Assembly (NCBI GenBank): GCA_934561055.1
Contig: CAKTFN010000009.1
Location: forward strand, 1 to 64,000
Origin: an uncultured Eubacteriales bacterium
GTDB lineage: Bacteria; Bacillota; Clostridia; Oscillospirales; Acutalibacteraceae
Length of the DNA stretch: 64,000 nucleotides
Direction of reading: 5' to 3'
Shown here: piece after piece, positions 57,758-64,000 of the stretch
Layout of the letters: each line of letters opens with the position of its first letter
Position numbering within the stretch: position 1 is the first letter of the stretch
The notes under the pieces: model-generated
The model's database searches: none
What the model saw: the letters and a program-made list of their open reading frames with translations, nothing else
What the model was told of the DNA's origin: nothing
Made by a program: the position numbers and the translations under genes

Positions 57758-59628
57758 CAGATTTCATTTTTTCTCAGATATATCAGAAGAACCGAGATAT
57801 CAGCCGGACTGACGCCGGAAATTCTTGAGGCCTGTCCGAGGTTTTTCGGCTTAACTTTGTCAAGCTTTTCCTGTGCTTCCATGCGAAGACCGCTGATTTC
57901 ACTGTAATTAAGTGTTTCAGGAAGAACACGGCTTTCAAGTCGGCGCATTTCCTTTGCCTGTGCAAGTTGGCGTTTGATATAACCTTCATATTTTACTTCA
58001 ATCTCAACCTGTTCAAAAACCTCGTCCGGATAGTCGGGTCTTGTGAGGTCGAACGGCTTTAAAAGTTCGTATGAAAGCTGAGGACGGCGGATGAGGTCAA
58101 TCAGCCGGCAACCGTTTGTCATTGCAGATGTTTCACGTGAAACAAGGAGTTTGTTGAGTTCATCATTCGGTGCGAGTCCGGTTGATTCAATGCGTTTGAG
58201 TTCTTTTTTTATAAGCTCCTGCTTTTTAAGCAGCCTCTCATGCTTTTCTTTTCCGACAAGGCCGATTTGAAATCCGATTTCGGTCAAACGCAAATCGGCG
58301 TTGTCCTGGCGGAGAATAAGGCGATATTCCGAACGGGAGGTCATCATTCGGTAAGGATCGCTGCAGCCTTTGGTAACAAGGTCGTCAATGAGCGTTCCGA
58401 TATATGAACTTGCCCGGTCAAGAATGAGCGGTTCTTTTTTCTGAACCTTTTTTGCGGCATTAATTCCGGCAATAAGCCCCTGAGCGGCGGCTTCTTCGTA
58501 TCCGCTTGAGCCGTTGAACTGCCCTGCCCCGAAAAGACCGGAAAACTTTTTGAATTCAAGCGAAGCATAAAGGGCAAGCGGATCGACGCAGTCATATTCA
58601 ATTGCATACGCCGTTCTCATAACCTGAACATTTTCAAGCCCCGGAATCGTTCTCAAAAATTGAAGCTGAACGTCCTCCGGAAGAGAGGACGACATTCCTT
58701 GAAGGTACATCTCCTGCGTGTGTTCGCCGCAAGGCTCAATGAAAAGCTGGTGGCGCTCTTTTTCGGAAAAGCGGACGATTTTATCTTCAATGCTCGGACA
58801 ATATCTCGGACCTACTCCGTCAATTTTTCCGCCGTAAAGCGGCGAACGGTGAATGTTTTCAAGAATAACACGCTTAGTTTCGCCGTTGGTGTAGGTCATA
58901 TAGCACGAAAGCTTGTTTTCAATCGGGTGTTCGGTATCAAAAGAAAAAGGAACGGTTTTTTCGTCGCCGTCCTGCTTTTCAAGGCGGGAAAAATCAATGC
59001 TTCTTTTGTTGACTCTTGACGGCGTTCCGGTTTTGAACCTTCTTGTCGGTACACCCAAACGCTTGAGCGAGGCGGCAAGCTCGGTTGAAGCGAACATTCC
59101 GTCGGGGCCGCCTTCATAGGAAACGTCGCCGACATAGATCTTTCCGCCGAGAAAAGTTCCCGTTGCAAGAACAACGCACTTTGCTTTATGAATTGCTTCA
59201 AGTCGGGTAAGGAGCTGCCACTCTCCTGTTTCAAGCTGTTTGATATCGGTAATCTCGGCCTGAACAATTTCAAGGTTCGACTGAGACTCCATGACGTTTT
59301 TCATGTATTCGCTGTATCTTCTTCGGTCAATCTGAGCACGAAGCGAATGAACGGCAGGGCCTTTTCCGCGGTTGAGGATTCGGCTTTGAAGAGTGTTTTC
59401 GTCGGCGGCTTTTCCCATTTCTCCGCCGAGGGCGTCAATTTCACGGACAAGGTGTCCTTTGCTCGTTCCGCCGATTGAAGGGTTACACGGCATATTGCCG
59501 ACCCAGTCCATATTGATTGTAAAAACGCCGACGGACACACCGAGCCTTGCGGCAGCAAGACCGGCTTCGATTCCGGCGTGACCTGCGCCTATAACAATGA
59601 CGTCATAATTTTTAGCATTATATTGCAT
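57757..59628 (-). CDS. mnmG: tRNA uridine 5-carboxymethylaminomethyl modification enzyme MnmG
   Basis: Acts with MnmE on U34 of certain tRNAs. 623 residues. FAD motif VIVIGAGHAGIEAGLAAARLG and MNMDWVGNMPCNPSIGGTSKGHLVREIDALGG-like block (here TINMDWVGNMPCNPSIGG); GPRYCPSIEDKIVRF is also seen. SD GGAGGT. A second parS lies within it at 58129. mnmE is not in this window. Confidence 0.97.
   Translation of the reverse strand: MQYNAKNYDVIVIGAGHAGIEAGLAAARLGVSVGVFTINMDWVGNMPCNPSIGGTSKGHLVREIDALGGEMGKAADENTLQSRILNRGKGPAVHSLRAQIDRRRYSEYMKNVMESQSNLEIVQAEITDIKQLETGEWQLLTRLEAIHKAKCVVLATGTFLGGKIYVGDVSYEGGPDGMFASTELAASLKRLGVPTRRFKTGTPSRVNKRSIDFSRLEKQDGDEKTVPFSFDTEHPIENKLSCYMTYTNGETKRVILENIHRSPLYGGKIDGVGPRYCPSIEDKIVRFSEKERHQLFIEPCGEHTQEMYLQGMSSSLPEDVQLQFLRTIPGLENVQVMRTAYAIEYDCVDPLALYASLEFKKFSGLFGAGQFNGSSGYEEAAAQGLIAGINAAKKVQKKEPLILDRASSYIGTLIDDLVTKGCSDPYRMMTSRSEYRLILRQDNADLRLTEIGFQIGLVGKEKHERLLKKQELIKKELKRIESTGLAPNDELNKLLVSRETSAMTNGCRLIDLIRRPQLSYELLKPFDLTRPDYPDEVFEQVEIEVKYEGYIKRQLAQAKEMRRLESRVLPETLNYSEISGLRMEAQEKLDKVKPKNLGQASRISGVSPADISVLLIYLRKNEI
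58129..58144. promoter_or_regulatory. parS: parS site inside mnmG
   Basis: A second perfect TGTTTCACGTGAAACA. It encodes LVSRETSA in MnmG, so the palindrome is kept within coding sequence. 392 bp from the first copy. Confidence 0.97.
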
Positions 59629-60120
59629 TTTGACCTCCGTTTGCAGGCAGGCGTCTGCATTTAATAATTTTTTCTTTAATGATCATTCCATCGTTTTGAA
59701 AATTTTTATCGAACGGACGGAATATTTTATATTTTACCCGTTTTTGAAGGTATTTTTGGTTGAAAACAAAAATTTTCAACATTCTTATAACAACGGGTGG
59801 AAAATGTAACGGTTAAATTTTAAAGTTTAATTTATATAAATATTATATTAATATTTATATATAACATTTTAATATAAATCGTTAAGCTGTCGTTTCGTAT
59901 GGCTCGAACCTTTAGACGCATGAACTTTTTCATTTAAAATGCGAACATAAAATTATACCCGTAGGGCGGATTTTGTTCCGCTCCAACGAATTTAACCGCA
60001 CAAAACTCTTTATAATCCGCCACCTTCTGTATTAGGGCAGATAAGAGATAACAGATAATAGATGTTTTTACAAAACAAAAAAGCCGTTGCAAAGGGAAAT
60101 CCCTTTTGCAACAGCTTGCT
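59629..60120. other. AT-rich gap between mnmG and tRNAs (possible origin-associated region)
   Basis: About 490 bp without a gene. It has a perfect inverted repeat GTTGAAAA-6-TTTTCAAC (59759-59766 with 59773-59780) containing one TTTTCAACA 9-mer. Around 59815-59880 lies a run made almost wholly of A and T. This resembles an unwinding element near 9-mer sites. It may be part of a bipartite origin with the dnaA region (inference). The tRNA terminator ends it. Confidence 0.45.
60080..60116 (-). terminator. Terminator of the tRNA operon
   Basis: A 12-13 bp stem GTTGCAAA(A)GGG / CCCTTTGCAAC (about 60086-60112), with six T on the minus strand. Confidence 0.85.
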
Positions 60121-60195
60121 TGGTGACCCGGACGAGAATCGAACTCGTGTTACCGCCGTGAAAGGGCGGTGTCTTAACCGCTTGACCACCGGGCC
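60121..60195 (-). tRNA. tRNA-Glu (anticodon UUC)
   Basis: Cloverleaf from 5' GGCCCGG at 60195 to the encoded CCA at 60121-60123. Anticodon loop CTTTCAC, T-arm GTTCGATTC. Follows tRNA-Met in the same leftward transcript. Confidence 0.96.
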
Positions 60196-60244
60196 GTAAT
60201 ATTATTCAAAAGAGACGTGAAAGCCGCTCTTTATTTTCAAGAAA

Positions 60245-60321
60245 TGGTAGCGGCAGTGGGATTCGAACCTACGACACTCCGGGTATGAACCGAATGCTCT
60301 AGCCAACTGAGCTATGCCGCC
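60245..60321 (-). tRNA. tRNA-Met (anticodon CAU, elongator type)
   Basis: Starts GGCGGCATAGCTCAG at 60321, has anticodon loop TTCATAC and T-arm GTTCGAATC, and ends with encoded CCA (60245-60247). Its acceptor and D-arm fit elongator Met, not initiator or Ile2. Confidence 0.93.
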
Positions 60322-60375
60322 ACGTCGGCGCCGTTTTACAACGCTTGCATATTATATTATATCATTCGCTGTTTG

Positions 60376-61104
60376 TCAATAGTTTTTACAATTTTTTTCA
60401 TTTTTTTTTGATGGTTCTTTTTTATTTCTGAAATAGTCACAAAACTCATTCAAACAGCAGTTTTCACAGTCCGGTCTTCTTGCAACGCAAACCGCCCTTC
60501 CGTGAAGAACAACTCTGTGGCAAAAATCGTTGCTTTCTTCAGGCGGAAGAATCTCCTTGAGTGCAAGTTCGACTTTATAGGGATCTTTCACCGAAACAAG
60601 GCCGAGAAGGTTCGTGATGCGTATCAAATGAGTATCGGCAACAACGGCGGGCTTTTTGTAAACGTCACCCATAATGAGATTTGCCGTTTTTCGACCTACG
60701 CCGGGAAGTGAGGTCAGTTTTTCAATGCTGTCCGGAACCTGACAGTTAAAGTCGCTTTTTATTTTTTTTGCCATGCCGACAATGTCTTTCGCTTTTGCTC
60801 TGAAAAAGCCGCACGAATGAATGATTTTTTCAATGTCACCGACGTCGGCTTCGCAGAAAGCGTCAAGCGACGGATATTTTTCAAAAAGCACCGGAGTCAC
60901 AAGATTGACTCTTGCGTCGGTACACTGAGCGGAAAGACGGGTTGCGATGAGAAGCTGCAAAGGGTCCTTCGCTTCAAGCGAACAGATTGCGTCCGGATAT
61001 TCTTTTTTGAGCGCTTCAACGCAGTTGATTGCTTTTTCTTTGATGTTCATAATCTTATCCATAATTAAATTTGACCGAAAAAAAATAATAAAACAGTCCC
61101 TCAT
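60376..61104 (-). CDS. nth: Endonuclease III (DNA N-glycosylase/AP lyase)
   Basis: Removes oxidised pyrimidines. Helix-hairpin-helix LPGVGRKTANLIMG with the catalytic Lys region, and the catalytic Asp in VVADTHLIRI. A 4Fe-4S loop CX6CX2CX5C ends the core (CVARRPDCENCCLNEFC). I kept the ATG at 61104 (242 aa) since AAAGGA sits about 10 nt before it; an inner ATG at 61062 gives a more usual N-terminus without a clear SD. Regulated from 61169-61197. Confidence 0.93.
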   Translation of the reverse strand: MRDCFIIFFRSNLIMDKIMNIKEKAINCVEALKKEYPDAICSLEAKDPLQLLIATRLSAQCTDARVNLVTPVLFEKYPSLDAFCEADVGDIEKIIHSCGFFRAKAKDIVGMAKKIKSDFNCQVPDSIEKLTSLPGVGRKTANLIMGDVYKKPAVVADTHLIRITNLLGLVSVKDPYKVELALKEILPPEESNDFCHRVVLHGRAVCVARRPDCENCCLNEFCDYFRNKKEPSKKNEKNCKNY

Positions 61105-61150
61105 TAAGAATATATCCTTTCAGAGGGTCAACCGCCTATTTATACAGCAG

Positions 61151-61197
61151 AGCCGATTTACAAAAAGCATTCTATCACAGTAAAATCGGCTTGTCAA
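61151..61197 (-). promoter_or_regulatory. Promoter of nth with flanking inverted repeat
   Basis: Minus strand TTGACA (61192-61197), 17-bp spacer, TAGAAT (61169-61174). A perfect 9-bp inverted repeat AGCCGATTT/AAATCGGCT (61151-61159 and 61183-61191) encloses the -10. Confidence 0.75.
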
Positions 61198-61351
61198 CCG
61201 TACGCCAAACAGATAAAAGGTACAAATTTTTAAAATTCGACATTTGTCTTTTTTGCGACTTTTCCCGGAAAATCAAAAATTAAATTTCTTGACTTTCAAA
61301 AAAACAGGCTGTAAAATTATATATGTAAGATATTTTTCCGGAAAAACTTTC

Positions 61352-62176
61352 TTACTTATTTTCAAGGTTTCTGCGCCAGTGAAAAAGATATTGCTGAGCG
61401 ATTCCCTCAACGCCTTTTGTACATTTCGGAAGTCCGTCTTCATAAAGCTCGGAAAGAATTCGCTTTACCCAAACGTCAATCGGAAAAGCTTCAACTCGTC
61501 CGAAGCCGTAAAGAAGAGTACACTCCGCAACCTTCGGTCCGACGCCTTTTATTTTCATAAGCTCCTGCCGTGCCTCTTCGATGGGCATGGTTTTAATTTT
61601 TTCAAGCGAGACCTCGCCGGAAAAACATTTTGCCGCAGCGTCAAGGATGTATTTATTCCGAAACCCGGCTCTCAGCGGCGCAAGGTCCTCTTGTGAAAGC
61701 TTTGAAACTGCCTCTGCCGAAGGAAAAGAAAAATCACCGTTTCCGAGGTCATCTCCGAAAGAAGCGCAAAGCCTTTCGATGATTCCTTTGATTCTCGGAA
61801 TATTGTTGTTTTGCGAAATTATGAATGAACAAAGGGTTTCCCACGGCTCCTGGCGAAGGATTCTGATTCCACGGTATTCTTTGCAAGCTTCTTTGAGATA
61901 CTTGTCGTCAAAACCGGAACAGATTTTTTCGTAATCACGGTTCAAATCAAAATACGGAACAAAAACTTCGTTGAAAGTTTTTTCGTCGGTGTTTTTGAAA
62001 ATGATTTCATTTTCTTTTTGAATTATGTCTACCACTCTTTTAAAAATTACGCCGTGAAAGGAACCGTCTTCTTTTTTTGTCCAGCGAAATGCCTGGCCGC
62101 AGTCAACCGAAAGACCGACGTTGAAACAGGAAATATCACTCAAAATTATGTTGTTATTTTTACTTTTTATCTTCAT
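61352..62176 (-). CDS. ogg: 8-oxoguanine DNA glycosylase (OGG1 family)
   Basis: 274 residues. OGG N-terminal domain (GLSVDCGQAFRW), then HhH-GPD core: ILRQEPWETLCSFIISQNNNIPRIKGII and KGVGPKVAECTLLYGFGRVEAFPIDVWVKRI, with the nucleophilic Lys (GPKVAEC) and catalytic Asp (PIDVW). Excises 8-oxoG and nicks the strand. Next to nth, so the two form a small oxidative-damage repair pair, though nth has its own promoter. Confidence 0.9.
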   Translation of the reverse strand: MKIKSKNNNIILSDISCFNVGLSVDCGQAFRWTKKEDGSFHGVIFKRVVDIIQKENEIIFKNTDEKTFNEVFVPYFDLNRDYEKICSGFDDKYLKEACKEYRGIRILRQEPWETLCSFIISQNNNIPRIKGIIERLCASFGDDLGNGDFSFPSAEAVSKLSQEDLAPLRAGFRNKYILDAAAKCFSGEVSLEKIKTMPIEEARQELMKIKGVGPKVAECTLLYGFGRVEAFPIDVWVKRILSELYEDGLPKCTKGVEGIAQQYLFHWRRNLENK

Positions 62177-62504
62177 TGCCGTTTTCTCCCTAAAAAAACC
62201 GCATTTTAAGAGTTAATACCAAAAATAATATCCGAACGCAGAAAAGCAAAAAAAGCCTTTTAACCGTCAAAATTTAGCTTAACTCTTGCATAAAGCAATT
62301 TTTTATGCTACAATTAAATGTAATCGTATTTTCATTTTTGCGGGCATTTTCAAAAACATATATAAAGTATTATATATTCCTTAATATGCTCTGTCAAGTA
62401 TGCCCGCCAATTAAGAAAAAACAAAGCGAATAATTTCGTCTGCTGTTTTCTTTTTCGGATTTTCGGCTTTTTTTGCAGACGTTTGACTTCAAAAGGAGGA
62501 AAAA
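62177..62504 (+). promoter_or_regulatory. dnaA promoter and structured leader
   Basis: 328 bp before dnaA. Promoter TTGCAT (62286-62291), 17-bp spacer, TACAAT (62309-62314) with extended TG. Within the ~185-nt leader a perfect 8-bp stem GCGGGCAT/ATGCCCGC (62340-62347 with 62400-62407) encloses 52 AT-rich bases. No TTATCCACA box is present. Confidence 0.65.
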
Positions 62505-63812
62505 ATGGATTCATTTGATGAAATCTGGGTCATTATAAAAGATCTTCTCAAAACAAAAGTTACGGAAGTCGCTTTCAATGTTTGGCTCTCGCCGCTTGAA
62601 TTTGTTGACTTCACCGATGACACTCTCACCCTTTCGATCAGCGAATTCAAAAAGAAAATCGTTTCTTCAAAATTCACCGAATTAATCGAAAAAACTTCGG
62701 AAGAAGTTGTCGGCTTTCCGATTAAGCTCTGCCTCGAATCTCCGAAAGAGGACGGGGAAGAAGAGGAAACCGAAAAGCAGGATAACCGCACCGGAGCCGA
62801 TTATAACTATACCTTCGACAATTTCATCATCGGCCCGTCGAACCGCTTTGCCCATGCGGCCGCTCTCAACGTTGCCCATTCTCCCGGAAAAGCCTATAAC
62901 CCGCTTTTCATCTACGGACACAGCGGACTCGGAAAAACCCACCTTCTTTGCGCAATCATGAACCAGGTCAAGGAAAACAACCCGAATTCAAACATTATTT
63001 ATACAAGCGGCGAACATTTCACAAACGAACTTGTTTATTACATCGGAAACCACAACACTCATGCGTTCCACGAAAAATATCGCAGCGCAGACCTCCTTTT
63101 GGTTGACGATATTCAGTTCATTTCAAAAAAGGAAGCAACTCAGGAAGAATTCTTTCATACCTTCAATGCGCTCAACGACGCCGGAAAGCAGATTGTTCTC
63201 ACCTCCGACCGTCCGCCGAAGGAAATGATGACCCTTGAGGAAAGACTCCGCACCCGTTTTGAATGCGGACTCATTGCCGACATTCAGCCGCCGAACCTTG
63301 AAACAAGAATGGCAATTATCAAGAAAAAAAGCGACGAGCTCGGTCTCGGCCTTTCGGATGAGGTTGTCAATTACCTTGCGGAAAACATCAAAAAGAACAT
63401 CCGTCAGCTTGAAGGTGCGGTTAAAAAAATCAAAGCTTATCAGGACGTTGAAGGAACAAAGCCGAACGTCGCAATCGCAAAACGTGCAATCAGCGACATT
63501 ATCAACGACAATCAGCCGACGCCGATTACGGTTGAAAACATCATCAACGAGGTTTCAAGAACCTTTAACGTATCTCCCGCCGACATCCGCTCTGACAAGA
63601 GAAACGCAAACATCTCCCTTGCAAGGCAGGTTGCGATTTATATCGTTCACGCAATCACAACCCTTTCCCTCAAAGCAATCGGTGCGGAATTCGGAAACAA
63701 GCATTATTCGACAATCATCTATTCACTCAAAGAAATTGAAGATAAGCTTTCGGAAAACGTTCAGCTCAAGGCAACCGTCGATGACATAATCAAAAATATT
63801 AATGAAGAATAA
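62505..63812 (+). CDS. dnaA: Chromosomal replication initiator protein DnaA
   Basis: 435 residues. N-terminal domain I, AAA+ core with Walker A GHSGLGKT (138-145), Walker B LLLVDDIQF (Asp201/202), sensor region LRTRFECGLIADIQPP, and C-terminal DNA-binding domain IV. The family's near-invariant GGRDHTTVLHA signature reads GNKHYSTIIYS (397-407): Asp to His400, His to Tyr401, Thr to Ser402. These residues touch DnaA-box bases in E. coli. SD AAGGAGG. First gene of the usual dnaA-dnaN order. Confidence 0.96.
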   Translation: MDSFDEIWVIIKDLLKTKVTEVAFNVWLSPLEFVDFTDDTLTLSISEFKKKIVSSKFTELIEKTSEEVVGFPIKLCLESPKEDGEEEETEKQDNRTGADYNYTFDNFIIGPSNRFAHAAALNVAHSPGKAYNPLFIYGHSGLGKTHLLCAIMNQVKENNPNSNIIYTSGEHFTNELVYYIGNHNTHAFHEKYRSADLLLVDDIQFISKKEATQEEFFHTFNALNDAGKQIVLTSDRPPKEMMTLEERLRTRFECGLIADIQPPNLETRMAIIKKKSDELGLGLSDEVVNYLAENIKKNIRQLEGAVKKIKAYQDVEGTKPNVAIAKRAISDIINDNQPTPITVENIINEVSRTFNVSPADIRSDKRNANISLARQVAIYIVHAITTLSLKAIGAEFGNKHYSTIIYSLKEIEDKLSENVQLKATVDDIIKNINEE

Positions 63813-63821
63813 GAAAATAAC

Positions 63822-63896
63822 TTTTCAACACTTTTTTTAACATTCAACATCGACTTTTTAACATTTTCAATATTTCCAAAAAAGCATTGTTAAAAA
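63822..63896. promoter_or_regulatory. Candidate DnaA-box cluster (variant 9-mers) downstream of dnaA
   Basis: TTTTCAACA 63822-63830, TTTTTAACA 63834-63842 and 63855-63863, TTTTCAATA 63864-63872, and TGTTAAAAA (the reverse) 63888-63896. The dnaA-dnaN gap is where Firmicutes keep origin boxes, but no canonical TTATCCACA is seen. Confidence 0.55.
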
Positions 63897-63929
63897 CAGG
63901 AAATTTTAAACAACGGCTTTAACAGGAAA

Positions 63930-63967
63930 AAAACCGTCTCTTGTCTTTATAATCAACGGTTTTTTGA
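63930..63967 (+). terminator. Terminator of dnaA
   Basis: AAAACCGT/ACGGTTTT stem (63930-63937 with 63956-63963), 18-nt loop and a T run. The window ends 33 bp later, before dnaN. Confidence 0.7.
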
Positions 63968-64000
63968 GGTTTTCCTCTTTTTAACGCCGGCTACTACTAC

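Noticed and set aside
1..64000. CRISPR arrays, prophage, transposases, rRNA genes
   Set aside because: No regular spacer repeats, no integrase/transposase motifs and no rRNA sequence were found on reading.

Overview
The window is a stretch of a low-to-moderate GC Firmicutes chromosome, most probably from class Clostridia and of the gut Oscillospiraceae/Ruminococcaceae kind. The grounds are the undivided S10-spc-alpha ribosomal cluster with a KOW-domain gene beside infA, the glgB-glgC-glgD-glgA glycogen operon, strong GGAGG ribosome binding sites, many TTGACA-17-TATAAT promoters, and dnaA, mnmG, rsmG, noc and soj/spo0J genes near the replication origin. Species cannot be told from the sequence. 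No phage, insertion sequence, CRISPR array or rRNA gene was seen.

Layout. 1-1.3 kb: the 3' end of a Cys-rich repeat surface protein. 1.3-9 kb: a small membrane protein, trpS, a P-type cation ATPase under a yybP-ykoY (Mn2+) riboswitch, a CNNM/HlyC-type protein and an ABC exporter. 9.2-10.8 kb: an ECF sigma factor with a membrane partner. 10.9-17.7 kb: a five-gene glycerol-phosphate-type operon (GlpA-like flavoprotein, FAD oxidoreductase, DUF1667 protein, FGGY kinase, alkyl-DHAP-synthase-like flavoprotein) behind a consensus promoter. 17.9-23.7 kb: the glycogen operon. 24-25 kb: a secreted phosphoesterase. 25.2-41.3 kb: the ribosomal supercluster, all leftward, with a 345-nt leader that carries an attenuator-like terminator. 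41.5-46.4 kb: a TIM-barrel protein, a membrane protein, a second secreted phosphoesterase and parA-parB. 46.5-49.7 kb: a 1051-residue secreted amidase-like protein of AT-rich, perhaps foreign, composition. 50-52.2 kb: Rrf2 regulator, cysteine desulfurase and IscU/NifU. 52.3-54.3 kb: galU and a zinc-ribbon membrane protein. 54.4-54.7 kb: a type I toxin-antitoxin-like locus too small for ordinary gene calling. 55-59.6 kb: prfB, noc-like parB, rsmG and mnmG with two perfect parS sites. 60-62.2 kb: two tRNAs and two base-excision repair glycosylases. 62.5-64 kb: dnaA and the start of the dnaA-downstream origin region.

Most notable are: (1) a 38-residue C-terminal module (CxCxCH...CxCGVxHY) shared without gaps by the two large secreted proteins at 1-1265 and 46553-49708, a possible undescribed surface-retention or metal-binding tail; (2) a DnaA whose near-invariant recognition signature (RDHTT) reads KHYST, next to a cluster of TTTTCAACA/TTTTTAACA 9-mers in place of the usual TTATCCACA boxes, suggesting co-evolved origin recognition; (3) the convergent toxin/antisense RNA locus, with the toxin ribosome binding site held in a perfect hairpin; (4) the Mn2+ riboswitch-controlled ATPase; (5) the unusual glycerol-phosphate/ether-lipid-like flavoprotein operon.

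Calls rest on reading the sequence and remembered family motifs. No database search was run.
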